This document shows, piece after piece, positions 33,973 through 42,213 of a DNA stretch of 64,000 bases. The stretch is from Propionivibrio soli (GTDB lineage Bacteria > Pseudomonadota > Gammaproteobacteria > Burkholderiales > Rhodocyclaceae), in the NCBI RefSeq assembly GCF_025770765.1, contig NZ_JANZKY010000004.1, positions 1 through 64,000 on the forward strand. Reading direction: 5' to 3'. The notes under the pieces were generated by a model. That model saw only the letters and a program-made list of their open reading frames with translations, did no database searches and was not told the origin of the DNA. Both the position numbers and the translations under genes were made by a program. Positions within the stretch are counted from its first letter, which is position 1, and every line of letters starts with the position of its first letter.

Positions 33973-34719
33973 ATGATCGTTCTCATCACCGGCGCAAGTT
34001 CAGGATTCGGCGAAGAAATGGCCCGCCGATTCGTTCGCCAAGGCCACAAGGTGATCGCCACCGCGCGCCGCGCCGAGCGGCTCGCCGAACTGCAGCGCGA
34101 GCTTGGCGACGCCCTGCTCCCCGTCGCCATCGATGTCACCGACGCTGCGTCCATCGATCGCGGCCTCGCGCAACTGACCGACACGTGGAAGCCGATCGAC
34201 GTGCTCATCAACAACGCCGGCCTCGCGCTCGGTACCGAGCCTGCCTACCAGTGTTCGCTCGACGAGTGGACGACGATGATCGATACCAACGTCAAGGGGC
34301 TGGTGACGATCACGCACAAGTTGCTGCCGGCGATGATTGAGCGCAATACAGGCTTGATCATCAACATCGGCTCGATCGCAGGTAATACGGCCTACCCCGG
34401 CGGCAATGTCTACGGATCGACCAAAGCCTTCGTCGAACAATTCACGCGCAACCTGCGCGCCGACCTCGCAGGAACAGGCGTCCGCGCCACCAACATCGCA
34501 CCGGGTCTGTGCGGTGGCACCGAGTTCTCCAACGTACGCTACCGCGGCAATGACGCGGCGGCAGCGAAGGTCTACGAAGGCACCATGCCGCTGACCGCAA
34601 GCGATATCGCCGACGCCGCCTACTGGATCGCCACGCTACCGGCGCACGTCAACATCACGCACATTGAAATGATGCCGACCTGTCAGGGTTACGGCGGATT
34701 CACGATCAAGCGGTCGTAG
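33973..34719 (+). CDS. SDR-family oxidoreductase (YdfG-like)
   Basis: This 248-residue short-chain dehydrogenase uses NAD(P)H. The cofactor glycine motif is TGASSGFG (6-13), then NNAG, a catalytic Ser in NIGSIAG and the YxxxK pair in YGSTKAFVEQFTRNLRADL. The overall pattern, including LPVAIDVTD and PGLCGGTEFSNVRYRGND, matches the YdfG group, which reduces 3-hydroxy acids, L-allo-threonine and malonic semialdehyde. ARRAERL after the glycine motif suggests NADP preference. It looks monocistronic. Confidence 0.92.
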   Translation: MIVLITGASSGFGEEMARRFVRQGHKVIATARRAERLAELQRELGDALLPVAIDVTDAASIDRGLAQLTDTWKPIDVLINNAGLALGTEPAYQCSLDEWTTMIDTNVKGLVTITHKLLPAMIERNTGLIINIGSIAGNTAYPGGNVYGSTKAFVEQFTRNLRADLAGTGVRATNIAPGLCGGTEFSNVRYRGNDAAAAKVYEGTMPLTASDIADAAYWIATLPAHVNITHIEMMPTCQGYGGFTIKRS

Positions 34720-34816
34720 GCGGCGCAAAGCCCGGAGCGGCCCGCAGCGGCTGCTCCTAGATTTGCAGGCGGCGCCGGCTTGACCCATCATGGCAGCCGA
34801 TTGATTCGAGGTCTAC

Positions 34817-35425
34817 ATGGACAAGCCCAACGCTCCTTCCTGCGAAAAGAACCGGGAACCGATTCTTGACGTGCTACGCCAGCACTTCGCCGATCGTCAT
34901 CATGTGCTGGAAATAGGCAGCGGCACCGGCCAGCACGCCATCTTCTTTGCCAAACACTTGCCGCACCTGACCTGGCAGACGTCGGATCGCGCAGAAAATC
35001 TGCCCGGTATCACAGCATGGCTGGACGACGCCGCCCTGCCTAACACCCCGCCCCCTCTGTTACTCGATGTGCAGGAAACCTGGCCGGTCCTATCCTACGA
35101 TGCGGTTTTCTCGGCCAACACCCTGCACATCATGCCCTGGACCGCCGTCGAGTCTCTGTTCGCCGGTCTGACCAGCATCATGGCTCGCAACGCCAAACTG
35201 GCCATCTACGGTCCATTTAACTACGGCGGCCGATTCACCAGCGACAGCAACGCTAGTTTTGATCGCTGGCTCAAGGAAAATGCGCCACATCAAGGAATAC
35301 GGGATTTCGAAAAGGTGCATGCCCTCGCGCAAGGAGCCGGGATGGAGCTGCTTGAGGACCGGCCGATGCCGTCAAATAACCGCTGTCTGGTTTGGCAGGT
35401 AGGGGATAGTGTTGAACTTGGATGA
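34817..35425 (+). CDS. DUF938 SAM-dependent methyltransferase-like protein
   Basis: This 202-residue class I methyltransferase-fold protein has the SAM motif VLEIGSGTGQHAIFFA (about 30-45) and the family-specific block YGPFNYGGRFTSDSNASFD (about 135-153). This combination defines DUF938 proteins, widely conserved in Proteobacteria with no assigned substrate. There is no membrane or signal segment. GC drops sharply after its stop, at the boundary of the next island. Confidence 0.9.
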   Translation: MDKPNAPSCEKNREPILDVLRQHFADRHHVLEIGSGTGQHAIFFAKHLPHLTWQTSDRAENLPGITAWLDDAALPNTPPPLLLDVQETWPVLSYDAVFSANTLHIMPWTAVESLFAGLTSIMARNAKLAIYGPFNYGGRFTSDSNASFDRWLKENAPHQGIRDFEKVHALAQGAGMELLEDRPMPSNNRCLVWQVGDSVELG

Positions 35426-35632
35426 GTAGCGATCAGCGGCACGACCTGCCTTTCGGCATCAAACCTCGAATGGCAGGTTGCCTATTAAAGCCGCCATTCA
35501 CAGTGCTTTAGGATATTTACAAGTTCTTGAGTGCTTCGATTCCTGTCTCTGTCTTAGTTGGCTGCTTGTACCTTTTGCTGCAGACTACCGCTTTGGATCG
35601 TCTGCCTAGATCTTGAATTCCAGGAGTAGGGA

Positions 35633-36820
35633 ATGAGTATTGAAATCGAAATGGGTGAAGTAGAAGATGAACAGGAAGTACCGCCCGCTGGAGTCAAAGA
35701 GCAGGATCCCGACGAGTTTTTTTCGAAAAACGCGTTTCGTATCGTCTACCAGACGAACAACTTTTTCCTACCCCAACTTCGAGATCTCATCGAAAAGGGT
35801 GAAATACTGAATCTGCGGCCGGAATACCAGCGACGCTTACGTTGGACAACTAGTCAGAAGTCCAAGTTGATTGAATCTTTTCTCTTGAACATTCCGGTCC
35901 CGCCAGTATTCCTTTACGAGAGCGACGCGGCTCGGTATGAGGTCATGGACGGTCAGCAGCGGCTAAATGCTGTGCGTGAGTTTATTGCGGGTGACTTTGC
36001 TCTAACGGCATTGCCAGTGCTTAAGCCACTCAATGGGCTCCGCTACTCTAAATGCCCGCCGCGCATCAAGAGAGCGCTCGACCGTGCAAGCATATCGGCC
36101 ATAGTATTACTTCTTGAGAGTGAGACCAAAAAAACACAAGAGCAAATTACGCTCACGGACATTCGTAGGTTCATATTCGACCGCTTGAACACCGGTGGCA
36201 TAAAGCTGAATCCGCAGGAAATCCGTAACGCGCTCAATACCGGAGACTTCAACAAGGTCATCATCGACCTAACTCGCTTCAGGCTCTTCACGAAGGTCTT
36301 CGACATCCCTCCTTACATCGAAAGCGACCCAAACGAGTATTACGAAAACCCGCAGAGGCAGAAAAACATCCTCTATTCAACTATGGGCGATTGCCAACTC
36401 GTTCTTCGATATTTTGCTCTGAGGGACGAGAACAACATCCGCGGCTCGATGAAATCGATGCTGGATCGCGCGATGGAACTCAAGATTACGGGAAATGAAG
36501 GTGAAGCACTTAAGCAGGATTTCATCGACCGTTTCACGTTTCTGCACGACCTTTTCGAAGGAAGGCCCTTCCTGCTTCCGCCAGATGATAAAGGGCACGT
36601 CCGTGTTTCGGCAGCAATATACGATGCCGCGATGGTCGCAATAAACGACCTTTGGGCCATACGCGACGAAATATCCAATGATGCGGCTCAAGTCAGAATA
36701 CGAATGTCAGAAGCTGTAGCCGACCCAGCAAGAATTATCGTGCTGACGGGTCAGGGCAATACTGCAAAAGCAGTTAAAGAGCGGATTGCCCTTCTGCGGG
36801 AGATATTGCGTCCGGAGTAG
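35633..36820 (+). CDS. DUF262 (ParB/GmrSD-N-like) protein of a two-gene module
   Basis: This 395-residue protein has the DUF262 domain, a ParB/Srx-like nuclease/NTPase fold shared with GmrS of type IV restriction and with BrxR/SspE-like defence proteins. The key motifs are kept: RPEYQRRLRW (62-71) and the DGQQR core (Asp 106 to Arg 110), followed by DRLNTGGIKLNPQEIRNAL (about 181-200). The C-terminal half is helical with no recognised nuclease domain. It begins after AGGAGTAGGG and is three bases ahead of the HEPN gene. Codon use and GC (near 50%) differ from the flanks, pointing to horizontal transfer. Confidence 0.88.
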   Translation: MSIEIEMGEVEDEQEVPPAGVKEQDPDEFFSKNAFRIVYQTNNFFLPQLRDLIEKGEILNLRPEYQRRLRWTTSQKSKLIESFLLNIPVPPVFLYESDAARYEVMDGQQRLNAVREFIAGDFALTALPVLKPLNGLRYSKCPPRIKRALDRASISAIVLLLESETKKTQEQITLTDIRRFIFDRLNTGGIKLNPQEIRNALNTGDFNKVIIDLTRFRLFTKVFDIPPYIESDPNEYYENPQRQKNILYSTMGDCQLVLRYFALRDENNIRGSMKSMLDRAMELKITGNEGEALKQDFIDRFTFLHDLFEGRPFLLPPDDKGHVRVSAAIYDAAMVAINDLWAIRDEISNDAAQVRIRMSEAVADPARIIVLTGQGNTAKAVKERIALLREILRPE

Positions 36821-36823
36821 ATT

Positions 36824-37558
36824 GTGGCCACCGTCTTTGAAGTCATTGCTGAAGAGTTCGTCGAGGACATGGAGGCCATTCGCTCCCTAGTTGTTACGTT
36901 TGATGAGCCTCAAAATAATCTCAAGGTACGAATTGCGGCTGCGAATTCATCAACACTCTTGGTCGCAGCAACCTTTGAGGAGTTTGTGCGAGAGATGGCG
37001 CGAGAATACGCTCGATTTGTCGTCAACCGCACTGAGTCGTTTGCGAAACTCCCCTCGAAACTGGCCTCCACGGCTTGGAAGCGAACGATGGAAGGACTTG
37101 CGAAGATTAGGTTTCACGAGGATGAGGCTGGGATGGGAACGGAGAATCCATTCAGTGCCGCTCAAGTTCGGTTCTCTGTAATCCATGATTTTTGCAGCGG
37201 CGACCTCACCCAGGATATTTACCGTGATCTAATCCACAACGAGAACAACATGCGCCCTAATGAATTGAACAGCATGTTTAAGGTGAGTGGTCTAAGTGAC
37301 GTCTGTCGAAAGCTATCACATCGGCAATCAATACTAGACGTCTTAGGCGAAACAGAGGGCGCCAAGGCCCACGGAAAACTCATAAACATGTTGGAGGATT
37401 TTTTCGAGCGTCGTAACGCTATCGCTCATTCCCTGAATCCGGGCCAGTCCAGTGGTCCAGACCAGATCGTGAACGACATCAACTTGCTTGAGAGTTTCGG
37501 GAGAGCTCTTTGCGAGACTCTCGACATACTGACGCAGACAACTCCCGAACGGCAATAA
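36824..37558 (+). CDS. HEPN-domain protein (MAE_28990-like), putative RNase
   Basis: This 244-residue protein has the HEPN signature near the C-terminus: Arg 197-Asn-Ala-Ile-Ala-His 202 in FERRNAIAHSLNP, the Rx4H motif that forms the metal-independent RNase site in HEPN toxins. The N-terminal half is helical (AATFEEFVREMAREYARFV, similar to the start of MAE_28990/MAE_18760-type HEPN proteins). Translation starts at a GTG three bases after the DUF262 stop, with GGAG in the end of the first gene, so it is translationally coupled. It is predicted to be the toxic effector, with DUF262 as sensor or control partner; this division is inference. Confidence 0.8.
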   Translation: MATVFEVIAEEFVEDMEAIRSLVVTFDEPQNNLKVRIAAANSSTLLVAATFEEFVREMAREYARFVVNRTESFAKLPSKLASTAWKRTMEGLAKIRFHEDEAGMGTENPFSAAQVRFSVIHDFCSGDLTQDIYRDLIHNENNMRPNELNSMFKVSGLSDVCRKLSHRQSILDVLGETEGAKAHGKLINMLEDFFERRNAIAHSLNPGQSSGPDQIVNDINLLESFGRALCETLDILTQTTPERQ

Positions 37559-37910
37559 CACTTCTAGAGGTCAAGTGACCGAACAAAGACACCCATTGAT
37601 TGGGGCCGACGGCCCTCCATGATTGAGTAGCAGATTAGTGGCCGATACGTTACTTGCCGTTCGACCTGGCCATTGCATGGAGAGATGTCACGTTTGTTCA
37701 TAATGCGGTGCAGAAGTATCGTCGGCCAAAAGCAACTGGCCGGTATTACTACATGTTGCTATTACGGCGACAATATCGACCGGCTCTTCTGGGTCGATAA
37801 CTGCCCGTCACGTCGACGCGACGACGAGCGTGCAAACCGCATTATTCGTGAACGAACCGGCCTCGCCTGACGCAGACACATCTCGGCCAGGCGAGACCGC
37901 CTCCTTTGCA
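37559..37910. other. Right flank of the DUF262-HEPN island, no gene seen
   Basis: About 350 bases. A short dyad GGGCC-GAC-GGCCC (37603-37615) follows the HEPN gene without a T-run. No integrase, direct-repeat pair or tRNA end that would mark a mobile island could be identified. GC returns to the local norm toward 37800. Confidence 0.45.
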
Positions 37911-38357
37911 TCACCCCGGAATATCCGGTTCGACGAGGTTGGCGAGTTGGATGAGGGATTCCTGCCAGCCGAGGTAGCACATCTCGGGCGGGATGGCTTC
38001 CGGGATGCCTTCTTGCACGATGCTCATTTCGGTTCCGCAAGCCACGGCTTTCAGCGTGACGGTCACCTGCATTTCGCCCGGCAGGTTCGGGTCGTCGAAC
38101 TTGTCGGTATAACGAACCAGTTCGCCGGGGATGAGTTCGCGGTATTCGCCGCCGAACGAGTGGCTGTTGCCCGTGGAAAAGTTGCGGAAGGCCATGCGGA
38201 ATTTGCCACCGACCCGGGCATCCATTTCTTGTACCGAGCAGATAAAGCCGTACGGCGGAATCCATTTGCACATTGCATCGGCTTCGACGAAGGCTCGATA
38301 GACCTTTTCGGGTTTAGTACGTAGGACGCGATGAAGTTTGACAGTGCCGGTAGCCAT
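37911..38357 (-). CDS. SRPBCC (AHSA1-like) protein
   Basis: This 148-residue protein has an Activator-of-Hsp90-ATPase-1-like SRPBCC fold: VLRTKPEKVYRAFVEADAMCKWIPPYGF, the GGKFRMAFRN hairpin, GEYRELIPGELVRYTDKF and a C-terminal helix (LGWQESLIQLANLVEP). A GGAG site precedes the ATG. Related to the SRPBCC genes at 40.3-41.3 kb but too divergent for recent duplication. Ligand unknown. Confidence 0.87.
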   Translation of the reverse strand: MATGTVKLHRVLRTKPEKVYRAFVEADAMCKWIPPYGFICSVQEMDARVGGKFRMAFRNFSTGNSHSFGGEYRELIPGELVRYTDKFDDPNLPGEMQVTVTLKAVACGTEMSIVQEGIPEAIPPEMCYLGWQESLIQLANLVEPDIPG

Positions 38358-38580
38358 GATGAGTTCTCCTTTCTGGTAATGAAGGCGACGCGCGGGCGCC
38401 GCATGAGGCGCCCTCGGCGAACACTTCCTGTCGGGTAAGCAAATCGGCGAAGCCTATCTCGACCTCGTAAATCCGCGTTTCTCGTCGCCCCGATTAGGCT
38501 GCGTTCGCCCGAGAAAGATTCAGTGTTCAATCTTTTTCGACGCTCCAGGGTCGACGCCCGAGCGCGGCGCACATCGACAT

Positions 38581-38970
38581 CTAGCCTTCGATTTTTGCCC
38601 CGGCGGCGGCGAGGAGTTCGCGCAGGATCGAGCGATGACAATGCGACTCATCGTCGCAGTAGCAGCCGACGGAGAAATTCGTCTGTTGCGAGAGCGCGGC
38701 TAGCAGCGCGACGGAATGGGCGCTTTCCGGTGCGGCCATTTCCGCCTTGAACTTGCGGGTGAATGCCGCCCACTGGGCCGGCGTTTCGGCCTGTTGCGCG
38801 AGCTTCATCGTCTCGACGCTCGGCGCGAGATTCGGGAACCAAACGTCGTACCAGTTCTGCCTGCTGAACTCGGATTTCGGCACGCCGCGCGGGGGACGGC
38901 GGACGGTGCCAATGCGCAATCCCTCGCCCTCTGCGCGCGCACTGCCTAATTGGATGATGCGGATCGCCAT
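38581..38970 (-). CDS. DUF488 family protein
   Basis: This 129-residue protein has the DUF488 pattern: an N-terminal IIQLGSARAEGEGLRIGTVRRPPRGVP, a central WYDVWFPNLAPS and a conserved C-terminal CYCDDESHCHRSIL in which the paired cysteines and CHR element are typical. Function is not established; a link to stress or to nucleic-acid repair proteins has only been suggested. GAGGAG precedes the start. Confidence 0.88.
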   Translation of the reverse strand: MAIRIIQLGSARAEGEGLRIGTVRRPPRGVPKSEFSRQNWYDVWFPNLAPSVETMKLAQQAETPAQWAAFTRKFKAEMAAPESAHSVALLAALSQQTNFSVGCYCDDESHCHRSILRELLAAAGAKIEG

Positions 38971-39036
38971 GATGCGCTCCTCAAAAGTAATGGTTCTGGT
39001 GTGGTGTCGGCCGGCTTTCGAAGATTCGAAGAGCCG

Positions 39037-40158
39037 CTATTCCGAACACACAGCGGGCTGCGCGTATTCCATCTCCAACATCACCCATTCGCGCCGCGAT
39101 GCCCCGTAACGCTCGCCGATTTCGCACAGCGTGCGGTTAAGCTGCTTCATCGGCGTGAGACTCGCCGTTAGCGCTACCCGCCGTTTCCCCTCGGTCGCCG
39201 GTTGGGTCACGAGCGCAAGGCCGCTGCGCAGCTTGACCGGGCTCGATTCCGAGACCGCTTCGACCCGCGTTCGCCCGGTGCGCTCCCACGCGTCGGCGGT
39301 GAGCGCAAGCACGGTGTCGTCGCCGCCGGGCGGCACCTCGATATCCCAACGTTCCTTGTTCCAGAAATCCGCCTTGTTGAGGACGTAGTTCCACATGCGC
39401 CCGGCAGTCAACGCGAACGGCGTGCTGTCGTGCGCCGGAGCCCAGGATGCCACGCCCATTTCCGCCGCGACGGAGGCCGCTTTGTCTGGACCACCGATCG
39501 CTTCGACCACGGCAAGCATCGTGGGTATCGAAGCGGTGATGCCGGTCGTCGTGGCAACGCCGCGGTCGGCGACATACCGCCGATGAGGAACGTACGTGGC
39601 ACCCGGGTTCTTGAGCATATCTTTACGGGAGAACCAATGACCGGTGAACCGTCGTCCGTCGAGCAACCCGGCTTCTCCGACAACGACTCCGCCGACGCAC
39701 ACGCCGATGATCCGGGCTCCACGATCGGCCTGCTGCCTGAGCCACGCCAGAATCTCCGGGGCGTTTTCACGCACCATCGCCGGGACGATGACGTAGTCGG
39801 CCCCGGCCGGGTTCTTGCGATCGAACTCGGCCAGGTCCTCCGCCACCTCGACCTCTAGCGCGGGGTAGAGGCGCACGCGCCCTCGGTGCAGGGCAACCGG
39901 CCGCACATCAGCAACATCGGCGCGCTTGAGCACCGCGTGCGTGAGCAGGAAGTCGGTCGTCTCGGTTCCCTCGTTCAACGCCAGCACAGCGATCACTGGG
40001 CGGCCGGCATTGCGAGGCTTCATTGCCTCGACGAACACCTGCTTGTCGCGTTCGAGCGCTACGGGGTCGCCGACAAACGGAGGAACCGTCACTCCCGGCC
40101 CGCATGCAGCCAGGGCGAGTGCGGCAACCGCGGTCAATATCCGGAACATCGAGCGCAT
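39037..40158 (-). CDS. DJ-1/PfpI-family lipoprotein
   Basis: This 373-residue protein has a lipoprotein signal (AVAALALAACG, lipobox AAC), so it is membrane-anchored outside the cytoplasm, which is unusual for this fold. A DJ-1/PfpI glutamine-amidotransferase-like domain holds the nucleophile elbow IIGVCVGGVVVGEAGLLDGR (Cys about residue 148). A second, looser region continues to the C-terminus. A GGAGG lies five bases before the ATG at 40158; an internal ATG three codons later is also possible. Regulators of the GlxA type share the fold but have an AraC domain, which is lacking here. Confidence 0.8.
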   Translation of the reverse strand: MRSMFRILTAVAALALAACGPGVTVPPFVGDPVALERDKQVFVEAMKPRNAGRPVIAVLALNEGTETTDFLLTHAVLKRADVADVRPVALHRGRVRLYPALEVEVAEDLAEFDRKNPAGADYVIVPAMVRENAPEILAWLRQQADRGARIIGVCVGGVVVGEAGLLDGRRFTGHWFSRKDMLKNPGATYVPHRRYVADRGVATTTGITASIPTMLAVVEAIGGPDKAASVAAEMGVASWAPAHDSTPFALTAGRMWNYVLNKADFWNKERWDIEVPPGGDDTVLALTADAWERTGRTRVEAVSESSPVKLRSGLALVTQPATEGKRRVALTASLTPMKQLNRTLCEIGERYGASRREWVMLEMEYAQPAVCSE

Positions 40159-40241
40159 TCGCCTCCTCCATCGTTGGTACTGCGATTTGCACCGACGGCG
40201 AATGTTCCCGCGACCAGGCGGTATTCGATTATGGACAATGT

Positions 40242-40306
40242 GCAACTTTACGGTTGCATTTAGTAAAGGCGTGTCTTATAGTGGCCACAAGCAACCTTAT
40301 GGTTGC
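40242..40306 (+). promoter_or_regulatory. Promoter with two ArsR-type operators
   Basis: Two related palindromes, GCAACTTTACGGTTGC (40242-40257) and GCAACCTTATGGTTGC (40291-40306), are 49 bases apart. Between and over them lies a strong promoter: TTGCAT (40254-40259), a 17-base spacer and TATAGT (40277-40282). The first site overlaps the -35 and the second covers the start region. The second copy is a perfect 6+4+6 palindrome. The ArsR protein encoded at the end of the operon is the obvious ligand. Confidence 0.7.
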
Positions 40307-40324
40307 CTTTTGAGGAGATAGACC

Positions 40325-40789
40325 ATGAGCCACTTCCAGCAAAGTCTTGAGCTTCAAGCGCTCCCTTCTACCATCTATGCGGCACTCACCACGATCGACG
40401 GCCTGCGGGCCTGGTGGACCGAAGAAACCGACGGGAACCCCACCGTTGGCGGCACAGTTCGATTCCGATTCGGGAGCAGCCACAAGGCCATGCGAGTCGA
40501 ATGCCTTGAGTCCGACCGCGAAGTGCACTGGCTGTGTACCGAGGCGCACATCGACCCGGTAGCGCGAAAGGACGAATGGGTGGGCACGCGGATCGCCTTC
40601 CATCTGACGCCACTCGACGGCGGCCGCACGCGACTCGATTTCGAGCACAAAGGGCTGGTGCCCGCGTTTGAGTGTTATGACCTGTGCTGTAATGGCTGGA
40701 GGCATTTCCTGGGCAGCTTGCAGCAATACGTGGAAACCGGCCGCGGTGCGCCCTATGAGCAATGCGTCACAGCCGCCTGTGCCAATTGA
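40325..40789 (+). CDS. SRPBCC (AHSA1-like) protein, first gene of ArsR operon
   Basis: This 154-residue protein has the SRPBCC pattern: LEGFWRAW-like opening (here LPSTIYAALTTIDGLRAWWTEETDGNP), GTVRFRFGS, VGTRIAFHLTPLDGGRTRLDFEHKGLVP and a helix around GWRHFLGSLQQYVETG. It starts after GAGGAG. Together with the next two genes it forms the common SRPBCC-SRPBCC-ArsR arrangement of Proteobacteria, whose substrate is undefined. Confidence 0.88.
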   Translation: MSHFQQSLELQALPSTIYAALTTIDGLRAWWTEETDGNPTVGGTVRFRFGSSHKAMRVECLESDREVHWLCTEAHIDPVARKDEWVGTRIAFHLTPLDGGRTRLDFEHKGLVPAFECYDLCCNGWRHFLGSLQQYVETGRGAPYEQCVTAACAN

Positions 40790-40808
40790 GAGAAGGAGCG
40801 AACAGATT

Positions 40809-41273
40809 ATGAGCACATCGGAAACGGATCGCATCGAACGCCGCATCGTCATCAATGCCCCACGTGCCCGAGTCTGGCGGGCGCTCTCCAACGCCGAGGA
40901 GTTCGGCACCTGGTTTGGGGCCAAGCTCAACGGGCAATCGTTCGTCCCGGGGCAACGTACGCGCGGCCAGATCACGATCTGCCAGTACGAACACATCTGG
41001 TTCGATGTGGTCGTCCAGCGCGTCGAACCGCAGGAGGTGCTGGCATTCCACTGGCACCCCTACCCCGTCGATGCGTCGGTCGACTACGAGCAGGAACCGC
41101 CGACGCTCGTGACCTTCACGCTGAAAGACGCGCCCGGCAACGGCACGCTGCTCACGGTGGTAGAGTCCGGTTTTGACAAGGTGCCGCCGCACCGCCGCCT
41201 GGAAGCCTTCCGCATGAATAATCAAGGCTGGGAAGTCCAGTTGAACAACATCGCCCGCCATGCCAGCGTGTGA
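40809..41273 (+). CDS. SRPBCC (AHSA1-like) protein, second gene of ArsR operon
   Basis: This 154-residue protein opens IERRIVINAPRARVWRALSNAEEFGTWFGAKL and continues with the typical TLVTFTLKDAPGNGTLLTVVESGFDKVP strand. It lies 19 bases after the first SRPBCC gene with AAGGAG ahead of it. The C-terminus overlaps the ArsR start by 14 bases. It is a paralogue of its neighbour at fold level only. Confidence 0.9.
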   Translation: MSTSETDRIERRIVINAPRARVWRALSNAEEFGTWFGAKLNGQSFVPGQRTRGQITICQYEHIWFDVVVQRVEPQEVLAFHWHPYPVDASVDYEQEPPTLVTFTLKDAPGNGTLLTVVESGFDKVPPHRRLEAFRMNNQGWEVQLNNIARHASV

Positions 41274-41649
41274 CACAACGGCGCCCGATACTGGCCCGCG
41301 CAATGCGGGCCTGCCGGCGATCGTCCGCTCCAGCGATGTACTCGCCAGCGTGTTCGCCGCGCTCGGCGACCCGATGCGCTTGAAACTTGTCGCCGTGCTC
41401 TGTGCCGGCGGCGCGTTTTCAATCGCGCAGCTGACGGCCACTACCGATATCAGCCGGCAGGGTGTGACGAAGCATCTTCAGGTGCTCGCGCAGGCCGGCC
41501 TCGTAAGTGACGTCAAGCGCGGCCGCGAACGTTTGTGGCAACTCGAGCCGGGACAGATCGAGGAAGCCAAGCGGACCCTCGAAATCATTGGGCGCGAATG
41601 GGACGTGGCGTTGAGCAAGCTCAAGGCGTTTGCCGAAGCGACCCTCTGA
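41260..41649 (+). CDS. ArsR/SmtB-family transcriptional regulator
   Basis: This 129-residue regulator has a winged helix-turn-helix (VFAALGDPMRLKLVAVLCAGGAFSIAQLTATTDISRQGVTKHLQVLAQAGLV, about 30-80). No cysteine pair for metal sensing (such as ELCVCDL) is present, so it is more likely to sense a small organic ligand than arsenic. It shares an operon and overlapping frame with two SRPBCC genes, and two matching palindromes lie at the operon promoter, which suggests autorepression. Confidence 0.9.
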   Translation: MPACDTTAPDTGPRNAGLPAIVRSSDVLASVFAALGDPMRLKLVAVLCAGGAFSIAQLTATTDISRQGVTKHLQVLAQAGLVSDVKRGRERLWQLEPGQIEEAKRTLEIIGREWDVALSKLKAFAEATL

Positions 41650-41709
41650 CTGGAATCGATAGTCAGAGCTTTCAACGTTCTGAGCACGCTACCTCGCGAC
41701 CGATACCGC

Positions 41710-42120
41710 TCACTCGGGCGCGGTGATTTCGCCGTACCCCTTGCCAACAAACTGCAGCAGGCAGAAGCCGTGGCCGAATGGGTCGGCGAGTACCGCCAGC
41801 TTGCCCCACGTATTCGATTGCACCGGTTGCTCCAGCTTGGCGCCCGCCTCGACGGCGCGTTCCACGGCGACGTCGATGTTGTCGACGACAATGTCCAGAT
41901 GTACGGGGGTCCAGTGCCGCGCGTAGTTACGAAGCTGGGACGAACTTGCGGCCGGCTGGGTTCCTGGTGCATTGGCCAGCAGATAGATCGGCGCCGGTCC
42001 GCCCAACAGCTCCGTTCCGTCTACCCACAATCGGCGGCCCTCCGTAAGGCCGAACGCCCGCGTGTAAAAGTCGATCGCTCTCGGCAAATCGTCGACGTCG
42101 ATATTGATCAGAAACTGCAT
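41710..42120 (-). CDS. VOC (glyoxalase/bleomycin-resistance-like) protein
   Basis: This 136-residue vicinal-oxygen-chelate protein has two beta-alpha-beta-beta-beta modules: NIDVDDLPRAIDFYTRAFGLTEGRRL and LDIVVDNIDVAVERAVEAGAKLEQP, ending ADPFGHGFCLLQFVG. Metal ligands of a glyoxalase I are not obviously complete. Substrate unknown. GGAGG precedes the ATG. Confidence 0.88.
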   Translation of the reverse strand: MQFLINIDVDDLPRAIDFYTRAFGLTEGRRLWVDGTELLGGPAPIYLLANAPGTQPAASSSQLRNYARHWTPVHLDIVVDNIDVAVERAVEAGAKLEQPVQSNTWGKLAVLADPFGHGFCLLQFVGKGYGEITAPE

Positions 42121-42213
42121 GGCGTCCTCCGTCTCACGTAGCGATCACGGAGATCGCCCGGCAAGAATGAGGCCGACGGCGGACAACCCCTGGGCCGTCC
42201 GTCTCGGAGGGCA

